This document shows, piece by piece, positions 17,802 through 27,148 of a stretch of 64,000 nt of DNA. Both the position numbers and the translations under genes were made by a program. The notes beneath the pieces were generated by a model, which worked only from the letters and a program-made list of their open reading frames with translations, did not search any database and was not told the origin of the DNA. This stretch comes from Sandaracinaceae bacterium (GTDB lineage Bacteria; Myxococcota_A; Polyangia; Polyangiales; Sandaracinaceae), in NCBI GenBank assembly GCA_040218145.1, contig JAVJQK010000076.1, positions 248,001-312,000 on the forward strand, written 5' to 3'. Within the stretch, counting starts at the first letter, position 1; each line of letters begins with the position of its first letter.

Positions 17802-19318
17802 GCCTCCTCGACAACCTGGGCCTGGGCCGGCGCGAGGTGCGCGGCGTGACGCGCGGGACCCGCGACCGGGTCGACGATCAGACGCGCGTGGTGGTCGTCG
17901 GAGGCGGCCTCGCGGGCGTCGCGGCGGCGTGCGTGCTCGCCGAGCGCGGCGTGAGCGTGACCTTGCTGGAGAAGGAAGACTACCTCGGCGGGCGGGTCGG
18001 CGCGTGGACGGAGAAGCTCCCCGACGGAACGCCCTACGAGATGGAGCGCGGCTTCCACGGGTTCTTCAGGCAGTACTACAACCTGAGAAACCTCTTGCGC
18101 CGCGTGGATCCGGATCTCGCCCGGCTGCGGCCGCTCGACGACTACCCGGTGCTCGGCCCCGACGGCTCGATGGAGTCGTTCGAGGGGCTGCCCAAGACGC
18201 CGCCGCTCAACCTGATGGCGCTCCTGCGGCGCACGCAGTTCGTCAGCCTGAAAGATCTTCGCGGCGTCGATCAGTCCAAAGCGCGGCTGATGCTGATGTT
18301 CGACCCGGCGCGCACGTACGCCGACCACGACGAGGTCACCGCGCGCGCCTACCTCGACTCGCTCAACTTCCCCGAGCGCGGTCGGCAGATGCTCTTCGAT
18401 GTCTTCTCGCACTCGTTCTTCAACCCCGAGGCGGGGATGAGCGCGGCGGAGATGTTGATGATGTTCCACTTCTATTTCCTCGGGAACCCCGAGGGGCTCG
18501 TCTTCGACGTGCTGGACGAGCCGTTCAGCGACGCGCTCTGGAAGCCCTTCGAGCGCTACCTCTCGGGGCTCGGCGTCGACGTGCGCCTCGGGACGTCCGT
18601 GGACTCGGTCGAGCAGTCGGGGCACTCGTGCTGGCGTGTGCACGCGGGCTCCGAGACCTTCGACGGCGAGGGCCTCGTGCTCGCGGTGACGGTGCCGGCG
18701 CTGAAGTCGATCCTCACCGCTTCGCCCGCGCTCCAGGTGGCCGAGGGCCTCGCGCAGTCCGTCGAGTCGCTCGACGTGACGCTCCCGTTCGCGGTGTGGC
18801 GGCTCTTCCTGGACCGGGGCGCCAACGAGGAGCGCTACCCGTTCGCGGGCACGGCGGGCATCGGGCTCATCGACAACATCTCCCTGTACGAGAAGTTCGA
18901 GGGCGAGAGCCGCCGCTGGTCGATGCGCACGGGGGGCTCGGTGGTGGAGCTGCACGCGTACGCGTGTCCGCACTCGGACGAGGACGCGATCAAGGAGGAG
19001 CTCCTCGACGGGCTCCACCAGCTCTACCCCGAGCTCGCGGACGCCGAGATCCTCCACGACACCTGGCTGCTCCGGCAGGACTGTCCGTCCTTTGGCCCCG
19101 GCTCCCACGGGGTGCGCCCGCGCGTGGCGACGCCGTTCGGCAACGTGGTGCTGGCGGGGGACTTCGTGAAGATGCCCTTCCCCACCGCGCTGATGGAGCG
19201 CGCTGCGTCGAGCGGCATGCTCGCCGCCAACCACCTGCTCGATCGCTGGGACGTGCGCGGCGAGAGCCTCTTCTCGATCCCGCCGCGCGGCTTCATGTCC
19301 CGCCTGCCGCTGCGCTGA
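17798..19318 (+). CDS. CrtU-like FAD-dependent carotenoid desaturase
   Basis: A 506-residue amine-oxidase/phytoene-desaturase-fold flavoprotein. The FAD fold VVVVGGGLAGVAAACVLAE is at residues 31-49, then YLGGRVGAW and a terminal FAD segment NVVLAGDFVKMPFPTALMERA. The segment FRQYYNLRNLLRRVDPDL is typical of CrtU, which desaturates and rearranges a beta-ionone ring into an aromatic ring, and of zeta-carotene-desaturase relatives. The GTG start at 17798 overlaps the methyltransferase stop. With the lycopene cyclase at 37 kb this points to an isorenieratene-type end product. A different carotenoid oxidoreductase cannot be excluded. Confidence 0.7.
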   Translation: MSLLDNLGLGRREVRGVTRGTRDRVDDQTRVVVVGGGLAGVAAACVLAERGVSVTLLEKEDYLGGRVGAWTEKLPDGTPYEMERGFHGFFRQYYNLRNLLRRVDPDLARLRPLDDYPVLGPDGSMESFEGLPKTPPLNLMALLRRTQFVSLKDLRGVDQSKARLMLMFDPARTYADHDEVTARAYLDSLNFPERGRQMLFDVFSHSFFNPEAGMSAAEMLMMFHFYFLGNPEGLVFDVLDEPFSDALWKPFERYLSGLGVDVRLGTSVDSVEQSGHSCWRVHAGSETFDGEGLVLAVTVPALKSILTASPALQVAEGLAQSVESLDVTLPFAVWRLFLDRGANEERYPFAGTAGIGLIDNISLYEKFEGESRRWSMRTGGSVVELHAYACPHSDEDAIKEELLDGLHQLYPELADAEILHDTWLLRQDCPSFGPGSHGVRPRVATPFGNVVLAGDFVKMPFPTALMERAASSGMLAANHLLDRWDVRGESLFSIPPRGFMSRLPLR

Positions 19319-19337
19319 GCGGAGATCGAGATCGAAG

Positions 19338-19386
19338 AAGCCCCCGCCCTCGCCCCTCTTCCGAGGTGCGCGAGCGGGGGCGTTCT
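19338..19386. terminator. bidirectional hairpin between convergent genes
   Basis: GCCCCCGC (from about 19346) can pair with GCGGGGGC (about 19374-19381), extended by CTCG/CGAG with a bulge, in the 81-bp gap between the convergent CrtU-like and beta-helix genes. The T-run is poor, so termination is inferred from shape and location. Confidence 0.45.
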
Positions 19387-19399
19387 CTTCGATCGGTCG

Positions 19400-20578
19400 T
19401 CAGGGGGCGGGGGTGTACGGCGCCACGAGGTTGTCGGCGATGTCCCAGCCGGCCGGGGTCGAGCCGCAGTAGAAGCAGCTCCAGACGTCGGTCATCGCGA
19501 GGTTGCGGCGCGCGCGGAGCGAGCCGATGGCGCCGTCCGGGTTGAAGAGATCGGGCGCGACGTGGTGGAAGACGTTGTCGTCGAACCAGATGCGGTTCAG
19601 CGTGTCGCCCGCCATGCGCCCGAGCATGACGCCGGTGTTGATGAGGAGGTTGTCCCGCGCGTAGGCCAGGTCGCTGGTGCCGTGGATGCGGTAGTTGTGC
19701 TTGTTCGAGTTCGCGATCCGGTTCTCGATCGTCGCGGTCCGCAGCACGCTCACCAGCCGCACCGTGGACTCGGGGCCCGCGGAGTCGAAGCTGTTGCGGA
19801 AGAGGATCAGGTCCTCGCTCTGCATCGGGCCGGTGTCGCCGCACCAGACCGAGTAGCGCTCGGCCGTGATGTCGCTGTCGAGGATGGCGATGCGCCGCCC
19901 GCGCAGCTCGATCGCGGAGTCACCGGACACGACGCGCAGGCCCTCGAGGGAGATGTCCTCGGCCATCCAGTCGCTGCGGTAGGACGGGCCACCGCCGTCC
20001 CAGGACGCCGGGATGGGGAAGCGGACGCCGGACCACTGGCCGCCGACCACCCGCACGCGCTGCGTACCGTGCCCGAAGCTGAGGGTCCCGAGCCGGCTGC
20101 TGCCGTCGAAGATGATCTCGACGTCGTTCGCGCTCAGGCTCAGCCCGCCGCCGGTCACGCCATTGGCGAGGATGCGCGTGCCGGGCACGCTGGCTTCCCG
20201 GGCGAGCGACGCCGCGTCGGTGACGGTCACCTCGCGCGTCGTGGTGGGCGCGGTCGGCCAGCGCAGGCCGGCCATCTCCGCGGGGAGGGGTCCGAGGTCA
20301 CGGCTCGCCGGACCGCTGGGCTCTTCGGGCGCGGGCTCTTCGACCGGCGGATCCTCGCGCGGCGGCGGCTCCTCGGTCGGGGGGACCTCTTCGCCGGGGG
20401 CGTACGCCTCGGGCTGCCAGCCGTCGGCGTATTCGGCGCCGCGCAGGTCGGCGACGTCTCCATCGGGGATCTCCGGGTCATAGGGTCCCGGCTCCGAGGC
20501 GACCTGACCCACACAGCCGGTCACCAGACACACGTATCCAACCAGGAGCACACGGCTCCAACCACACACTGCAGACAT
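19400..20578 (-). CDS. right-handed beta-helix lipoprotein
   Basis: A 392-residue exported lipoprotein with the lipobox LVTGC (cysteine 22). A Pro/Glu-rich tether (about residues 60-90, EEVPPTEEPPPREDPPVEEP) leads to a domain of short repeated strands with asparagine turns (DISLEGLRVVSGDSAIELRG, then IAILDSDITAERYS). This is typical of parallel beta-helix (pectate-lyase-like) folds. No catalytic residues of a polysaccharide lyase could be identified, so it may bind or coat a glycan. It stands alone, convergent with the carotenoid operon. Confidence 0.7.
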   Translation of the reverse strand: MSAVCGWSRVLLVGYVCLVTGCVGQVASEPGPYDPEIPDGDVADLRGAEYADGWQPEAYAPGEEVPPTEEPPPREDPPVEEPAPEEPSGPASRDLGPLPAEMAGLRWPTAPTTTREVTVTDAASLAREASVPGTRILANGVTGGGLSLSANDVEIIFDGSSRLGTLSFGHGTQRVRVVGGQWSGVRFPIPASWDGGGPSYRSDWMAEDISLEGLRVVSGDSAIELRGRRIAILDSDITAERYSVWCGDTGPMQSEDLILFRNSFDSAGPESTVRLVSVLRTATIENRIANSNKHNYRIHGTSDLAYARDNLLINTGVMLGRMAGDTLNRIWFDDNVFHHVAPDLFNPDGAIGSLRARRNLAMTDVWSCFYCGSTPAGWDIADNLVAPYTPAP

Positions 20579-20967
20579 TTGCTCACGTCACCGAAGGGTG
20601 TCGGCTCGATTTTTTGCCGACGCGCCCCCCAGCGCTTCGCGGCCCTTCGTCCTTTCGAGCGAAAGGATGTCGCTGCGCAGAGTTCGTACAATGGGGGACA
20701 ACCCCGACACTTCTCGGGGTTCCCAAGCGGGGTGCAGCCCGCGTGTTCCTTGCCCCTGCCCTTGCCCGTGCCCCTGCCCGCGAGTTCTTGCCCTGCGGTG
20801 ACCGCGCTCGGCCAGCTCGAGCACGCGGTCAGAGGACTTGACCGGTGATTCGCGGGCGAGGGCATGCCCGCGGGTTCTCGGGTGACCGCGCTCGGGCCGC
20901 TCGAGCACGCGGTCGTCGACCGCTTTGACCGGCGATTCGCGGGCAAGGGCAGGCGTTCTTGGGCAGC
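20579..20967. repeat. intergenic repeat block with 84-bp tandem units and TGCCCN tract
   Basis: No gene is evident in this 389-bp gap. It contains a perfect 8-bp hairpin (AACCCCGA/TCGGGGTT, 20700-20721) and a C-rich hexamer tract of TGCCCN units (20749-20780). Two degenerate 84-bp direct repeats begin at about 20797 and 20881; each contains GACCGCG...CGCGGTC, which can form a hairpin. The right edge (about 20940-20953) carries the tract in the opposite orientation (GGGCAAGGGCAGG). Confidence 0.7.
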
Positions 20968-21981
20968 CTACCGATTGACGACGCGCAGGCGCTTGGAGCT
21001 GCGCTCTTCGTCGTGCTGGCGGCGCTCGTCACGCGTGCGGAGCGCGTAGGTGCGCTCGGCGTACGCGCGGTCCTCGACCCAGAGCCGCGCCGCGCGCCGC
21101 TCGATCATCGGTCGCGCGAGCGCGCCCAGCGTGCGGAAGAGCGGGAAGAGCATCCGGTCGCTCGTGGCGAGCGTCGCCTCGATCACCGCGGTGCGGCCGG
21201 CGTCGATCGGCGTGGCGTGCGTCTCGACCACCGAGCCGACTCCGTCGCCGCGGAGGATCGTCATGACGATGGTGCGGGGATCGGGGCAATCGAAGCGCGC
21301 GTCGACCTCCATCGCGAGCGGCCCGAGCACCTTGTAGACGACGCGCACCGTCAGCTGCGAGACGTCCTCGTCGATCACGCTCAGCCGCAAGAAGGAGTGC
21401 GGGTGATAGTGCGCGCCGTGCCACGGATCGAGCCGGTTGGCGAGGATGTCGCGCGGCTCGCAGCGCGCCTCCATGCGGACCACGCCCGACAAGAAAGTGT
21501 CCGGGCGTGCAGCGAGGATCGGCGCGCCGGTGAAGCGCTCGTCGGGCGCGAGCAGCTGGGGCAGGCGCACCCACGCGAGCACGCCGTCGTCGTGCGCGAT
21601 CCTCGGCTCCCAGTCCCCACGCGCGCGGTCGCCGAGGGCGAGGCCGTGCCACGGGCAGACGATCCGGCCCGCGTCGTCGACCTCTCCGTCGCAGAGCGAG
21701 GCGCCCATGTGCGGGCACGCCTCGGGCGCCACGCGGAGGGTTCCGTCTTTGGTGCGCCACGCGACCAGCTCCTCGCCGCCCACGGTGAAGCCGCGCGGCG
21801 CCGAGATGCGGTCGCTCGCGTCCAGCACGGCCCAGCCGCCCGACGGCTTGGCGAGCGCGTGGCGGAGGCTGCGCTCGATGCGGGCCGGGTTGGCCTGCGC
21901 CCAGTCCGGGCGATCATTGCTGGCTTCGGTCGCGCCCCCTTCCTGGGCGGGGTCTCGGCCGAAGAGAACGAAGCGTGCCAT
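20968..21981 (-). CDS. Rieske [2Fe-2S] protein, possible carotenoid accessory enzyme
   Basis: A 337-residue protein with an N-terminal Rieske domain. Iron-sulphur ligands are C89 and H91 (ACPHMGAS) and C109 and H112 (CPWHGLA). The C-terminal part resembles the domain fused to Rieske modules in proteins found near carotenoid genes of actinobacteria (DUF5914-type). That resemblance is from memory and not verified. The non-haem iron site of ring-hydroxylating oxygenases is not obvious; a HGAHYHPH cluster around residue 210 could bind metal. The ATG at 21981 is preferred because TAGGAG lies 5 bp before it. It lies 1.7 kb from the crt operon on the opposite strand. Confidence 0.75.
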   Translation of the reverse strand: MARFVLFGRDPAQEGGATEASNDRPDWAQANPARIERSLRHALAKPSGGWAVLDASDRISAPRGFTVGGEELVAWRTKDGTLRVAPEACPHMGASLCDGEVDDAGRIVCPWHGLALGDRARGDWEPRIAHDDGVLAWVRLPQLLAPDERFTGAPILAARPDTFLSGVVRMEARCEPRDILANRLDPWHGAHYHPHSFLRLSVIDEDVSQLTVRVVYKVLGPLAMEVDARFDCPDPRTIVMTILRGDGVGSVVETHATPIDAGRTAVIEATLATSDRMLFPLFRTLGALARPMIERRAARLWVEDRAYAERTYALRTRDERRQHDEERSSKRLRVVNR

Positions 21982-22079
21982 GCGAACTCCTACCATTGCT
22001 CAGTCGAGGCACATAGCCCCGCCCTCGTTACCGCCACCCTGGAGTCACTCTGCGCCGCTGTCCGCTATGCTCCGGCGCG

Positions 22080-22445
22080 ATGGACGACCCCCTGCTCCAG
22101 CGCGTTCGCGCCCTCATCGAGGCGCTGCCCGAGACCTCCGAGAAGCTCTCCCACGGCGCGCCGATGTTCTGGGGCGGCCGGAAGACCTTCGCGTGCTTCC
22201 ACGCCGGCGGCTACGACGACGGACGGCGCGGGGTCTGGATCAAGGCCGACGACGGCGTGCAGGGCGAGCTGATCGAGAGCGACCCCGACCGCTTCTACCG
22301 GCCGAAGTACATGGGCCCGAGCGGCTGGGTGGGCGTGCGCCTCGAGGGCGACGTCGACTGGGAGCAGGTGCGCGTGCTGCTCGAGGACGGCTGGCGGCTG
22401 GTGGTACCAAAGCGCGCGATCCGGGCGCTGGAGGAGCGGGGCTGA
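22080..22445 (+). CDS. MmcQ/YjbR-family protein
   Basis: A 121-residue small protein of the MmcQ/YjbR family, which has a CyaY-like alpha/beta fold and is thought to bind DNA. Diagnostic stretches are ALPETSEKLSHGAPMFWGGRKTFA near the N-terminus and DPDRFYRPKYMGPSGWVGV in the middle. Its biological role is not established. It lies 48 bp before the Ser/Thr kinase gene on the same strand. Confidence 0.8.
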   Translation: MDDPLLQRVRALIEALPETSEKLSHGAPMFWGGRKTFACFHAGGYDDGRRGVWIKADDGVQGELIESDPDRFYRPKYMGPSGWVGVRLEGDVDWEQVRVLLEDGWRLVVPKRAIRALEERG

Positions 22446-22493
22446 TCCGGGTTCTCGCGTCGGCGTCCGACGTGGCGCTATGATGGGCCGCTC

Positions 22494-24197
<1,704 letters not shown>

Positions 24198-24213
24198 GGG
24201 ACGCCCCGGTCGT

Positions 24214-24852
24214 CTACTGACCTGCGGACTGAGCGGCGGACTGGGCGGCGAAGAGGCTGCGGATGGCGTCCTTGCGGACGACGACGATGCCCCACACGTA
24301 GTACGCAACCTTGACGACCAGGAAGAGGGCGCCCATGCACATGCCGACGCTCGCGCTCGCCTCGCCGACCGCGCCCATCGTGTCGCCCATCCCGGGCGCC
24401 GCCTCCGCCGCTCCCGCCATCATCTCGCGCATGATCGGCTTCATCTGGAGCTGCACGACGATGCCGAGCACGGTGCCGATCACGTCCACGAAGATGCTCG
24501 CCGCCGCCGCGCCCACGAAGAGCCCGAGCGCCATGGGCTTCCAGCGGAGCAGCAGGATGCCCGCGATCCCGAGCGCGAGGCTGGCGAAGAGGTTCAGCAC
24601 CTGGTGCGTGAGCGTGAAGGGCTGCCAGCTCTCGGCGATCTCCTGCAGCCGGTCCTGCGTCTCGAGCTGACGCTGCAGCATCTCGGGGTTGGCGCCCTGC
24701 ATCGACTCCAGGTTGGCGCGATTGAACTCGTTGAGCGGGCCCTGCGCCAGCGTCGAGGCGAAGGTGAACGAGCTGACGCAGCTGCCGAGCACGCCGATCA
24801 CGATGGCGATGATGGCGACGGCGGTGAGCATTCCGGGGCGTTGTTGGGCCAT
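24214..24852 (-). CDS. small integral membrane protein, function unknown
   Basis: A 212-residue protein with about four transmembrane helices, at residues 8-30, 85-102, 105-130 and 170-192. A charged, glutamine-rich stretch separates helices 1 and 2 (NPEMLQRQLETQDRLQEIAE). It does not match a family I recognise. It starts 7 bp after the end of the upstream zinc-finger membrane gene, so the two probably form an operon. Confidence 0.7.
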   Translation of the reverse strand: MAQQRPGMLTAVAIIAIVIGVLGSCVSSFTFASTLAQGPLNEFNRANLESMQGANPEMLQRQLETQDRLQEIAESWQPFTLTHQVLNLFASLALGIAGILLLRWKPMALGLFVGAAAASIFVDVIGTVLGIVVQLQMKPIMREMMAGAAEAAPGMGDTMGAVGEASASVGMCMGALFLVVKVAYYVWGIVVVRKDAIRSLFAAQSAAQSAGQ

Positions 24853-24859
24853 GGGGGTC

Positions 24860-25477
24860 TCATGTAGCAGTCGGCTCCTCGGCGTCGAACCGAGCGATCA
24901 CCTCGCGTCGGTGCAGCACCACGGAGCCGTAGACGATCATCGCGAGCGCGGTGGGCAGGCAGTAGCAGCCGAAGACGGTCGAGAGGCCGAGCCAGATCGA
25001 GCCGATGGCGAGCCACCGCGAGTGGAAGGTGCGGACTCGCCAGCCGGCGAGCAGCTGCATCACCCCCGCGGGGAGGTGCATCAAGCCCATGCCCACCATG
25101 CCGCCCAGCATGATCGAGGAGATGGCGGCCTGGGCTGGGTCGTCGCTCGGGGGCAGGTCGCCGAGGGCCAGCGCGGTGAACGCGCCGTACATGAGGAGCA
25201 GCAAGGCCATCCCGAGGGTCATGGCGCCCTGCACCATCATGAGGATGCCGAGGACCGGGACGTGTCGAAGCCACCGGCCGCCGCCCAGCCGTCTTGCGCA
25301 CACGACACAGAAGCGCTTCTCCGTCATGTCCGAGAGGCACGCGTCGCACATGAAGCTGCCGCAGCGCTCGCAGGTCCCCGCGGTGGCCGCCTGCTCCGGG
25401 TGCAGCGCGCAGTGATCCTGGACCGCCTCCTCCCCGGACGGATCGTCGAGCTGCGTCTCGGGCGGGGCCTCGCTCAC
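24860..25477 (-). CDS. membrane protein with N-terminal zinc-finger (B-box-like) segment
   Basis: A 205-residue protein. The N-terminal 65 residues carry a cysteine/histidine-rich module (CALHPEQ, then TCERCGSFMCDACL, then CVVCARR) like the B-box/rubredoxin-type zinc ribbons found before membrane domains. About four transmembrane helices follow (GAMTLGMALLLLMYGAF and others). The GTG at 25477 is chosen as start because the frame further upstream runs through a low-complexity repeat tract coding for lysine and glycine only. Substrate and role are unknown. Confidence 0.7.
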   Translation of the reverse strand: MSEAPPETQLDDPSGEEAVQDHCALHPEQAATAGTCERCGSFMCDACLSDMTEKRFCVVCARRLGGGRWLRHVPVLGILMMVQGAMTLGMALLLLMYGAFTALALGDLPPSDDPAQAAISSIMLGGMVGMGLMHLPAGVMQLLAGWRVRTFHSRWLAIGSIWLGLSTVFGCYCLPTALAMIVYGSVVLHRREVIARFDAEEPTAT

Positions 25478-25496
25478 GGGGAGACGATAGCAGTCT

Positions 25497-25540
25497 GCCT
25501 GCCCCTCGCCCTTGCCCTTGCCCTTGCCCCTGCCCTTGCC
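25497..25540. repeat. TGCCCN hexamer tract
   Basis: A run of C-rich hexamers of the form TTGCCC/CTGCCC in the gap between two minus-strand genes. Like tracts occur at 20749-20780 and 36163-36190, and inverted at 36591-36626, always next to other repeats. Confidence 0.7.
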
Positions 25541-25583
25541 GGCGAGTTGGCGGTCACAGTTCTCGCGGAGCGCGAAAGGTATC

Positions 25584-25772
25584 TCGCGCAAAGACGCAAA
25601 GGCGCCAAGGGAAGAGGAGGGGTTGGGCCTCGTCTCGTTCGCGTGTCCGCGGCTTTGCGCGAGGCCCGTTCGGGCGTCACTCGGGAGTTTCTCGCGCAAA
25701 GACGCAAAGGCGCCAAGGGGAGAGGAGGGGGTTGGGCCTCGTCTCGTTCGCGTCTGCGCGGCTTTGCGCGAG
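25584..25772. repeat. two 80-bp units with perfect 11-bp terminal inverted repeats
   Basis: Copy 1 (25584-25663) and copy 2 (25691-25772) are near-identical direct repeats. Each starts CTCGCGCAAAG and ends with the exact reverse complement CTTTGCGCGAG. The internal part contains GACGCAAAGGCGCCAAGG, a motif that recurs in environmental bacterial genomes and is often mis-translated. The units look like non-autonomous mobile or REPIN-type elements. No other content was seen in the 25478-25792 gap. Confidence 0.8.
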
Positions 25773-25792
25773 AGAGCTTCTTCCGCAGCCTG

Positions 25793-27040
25793 CTATCCGC
25801 GGTCCGCGACCTGGTGGCCGAGGGCGGCGTTGCGGGCGTCGCCGAGGCGCTCGACGGCGGGGGCGTAGCGCGGGGACATGCGCAGGGCGCGGCGGTAGGC
25901 GCGGCGGGCGGCGGCCGGCTGTCCGTTGGCGTGGAGCGCGTCCCCGAGCAGGACCTGGTAGTAGGGGAGGCCGCCACGGAGGCGCGCCGCGCGGCGGGCC
26001 TGTCGCAGGGCGCGCTCGGAGTGCCCACGGCGGAGCGCACGACGGGCGGCGCGGGCGAGCCGGCGCGCTTCGACCCTGCGCCCCTCGCGCGCCTCGTCGG
26101 CCGGCTCCGCGTCGGTGGCGGCGTCGTCGCCGTCGTCGAAGGCGAGCGCGTCGACCGGCTCGCTGGAGGGAGAGAGGTCCGTCGCGACGGCGGGACCGGG
26201 CTCGATCGCGCTCGGGGTCGAGCCGTCGGCGTGGGTGAGCGCGAAGGCCAGGCCGGCGACGGCGACCGCCACCGTGGCGGCGCCCGCGGCGAGCCACGCG
26301 CGTCGGCGGGTCGGCTTCGGCGAGGCGGGCTTCGGCACGGAGACCGCGACGCGCTCGGTCTGGTCGCGCGCAGTGCGGTCGGAGGCAGTGCGGTCGGAGG
26401 CGGCGCGGTCGGAGGCGGTGCGGTCGGAGGCGGCGCGGTGGGAGGCGGCGCGGTGGGAGGCAGTGCGGTCGGAGGCGGCGCGGTCGGAGGCGGTCGCTGG
26501 CTCGTCGCGCGTGAGCTCGAGGTTGGTGAGCGAGGGGGCGCGGGTGGGGGCCGACGCGCTCTTCCACGCGCTCGAGAGGCCGGGGCCGGTCTCCCACTCG
26601 GGCGGGAGCTCGAGCTCCTGGGTGATGTTCTCGTGCGTGAGACCACGCGCGGGCAGCGTCACCTCGACCGTGTCCGGAGGCCCCGGCGGGCGCGAGCTGG
26701 CGCGCATCAGGTCGGGCAGCGCGTGCACGGGCTCGAGGATGTTCGCCAGCGACGGGAAGCGGAGCGGCTCGACCGCCGCGTCCCCCGTGCTCGTCTTCCG
26801 CAGCAGCGCGTACGCCGCGCGCCCCTGGAGGCGCTCGCCGTTCTTGTCCGCCACCGCGCCCACCACGAGGCCGGTGCCGACCTCGACCGTGATGTCGCCG
26901 AAGAGGCTGTCGACGATGACACGGTAGCTTCCTCCGTCCTCGGCGAGCCGCTCGAGGATCCGGGTGGGCCCGATCTCGGTGAGCGAGAGGACGACGGGCT
27001 CCCCGGCGAGGATGGCGGCTTCGAGGGCGGCTTCGGTCAT
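25793..27040 (-). CDS. DUF4388-like N-terminal domain plus TPR protein
   Basis: A 415-residue protein. Residues 1-115 resemble the DUF4388/PATAN regulatory domain (VEVGTGLVVGAVADKNGERLQGRAAYALL), found in myxobacterial signalling proteins. A disordered region follows with eight 5-residue repeats of the form ASDRT/ASHRA. Then come one hydrophobic helix (AWLAAGAATVAVAVAGLAFAL, about 255-275) and C-terminal TPR-like helices (YYQVLLGDALHANGQPAAA). It lies 108 bp after menE on the same strand and could be read from the menaquinone operon. Its function is unknown. Confidence 0.7.
   Translation of the reverse strand: MTEAALEAAILAGEPVVLSLTEIGPTRILERLAEDGGSYRVIVDSLFGDITVEVGTGLVVGAVADKNGERLQGRAAYALLRKTSTGDAAVEPLRFPSLANILEPVHALPDLMRASSRPPGPPDTVEVTLPARGLTHENITQELELPPEWETGPGLSSAWKSASAPTRAPSLTNLELTRDEPATASDRAASDRTASHRAASHRAASDRTASDRAASDRTASDRTARDQTERVAVSVPKPASPKPTRRRAWLAAGAATVAVAVAGLAFALTHADGSTPSAIEPGPAVATDLSPSSEPVDALAFDDGDDAATDAEPADEAREGRRVEARRLARAARRALRRGHSERALRQARRAARLRGGLPYYQVLLGDALHANGQPAAARRAYRRALRMSPRYAPAVERLGDARNAALGHQVADRG
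26370..26492 (-). repeat. 15-bp minisatellite inside the DUF4388-like gene
   Basis: About eight tandem 15-bp units (GCRGYGCGGTSGGAG on the plus strand) encode the ASDRT/ASHRA pentapeptides in the linker. Units keep the reading frame and differ by single substitutions, which suggests expansion by slippage. Confidence 0.85.
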
Positions 27041-27148
27041 GGCCGACCACAGTGCAGCTTTCGGGCCGAGTCACGGAATCGGCCGCGCGTGGACCAGACG
27101 GGGAGAATCGTACCCAGCGGACCACGCCTCGTGTGGCCACGCGGAGCC

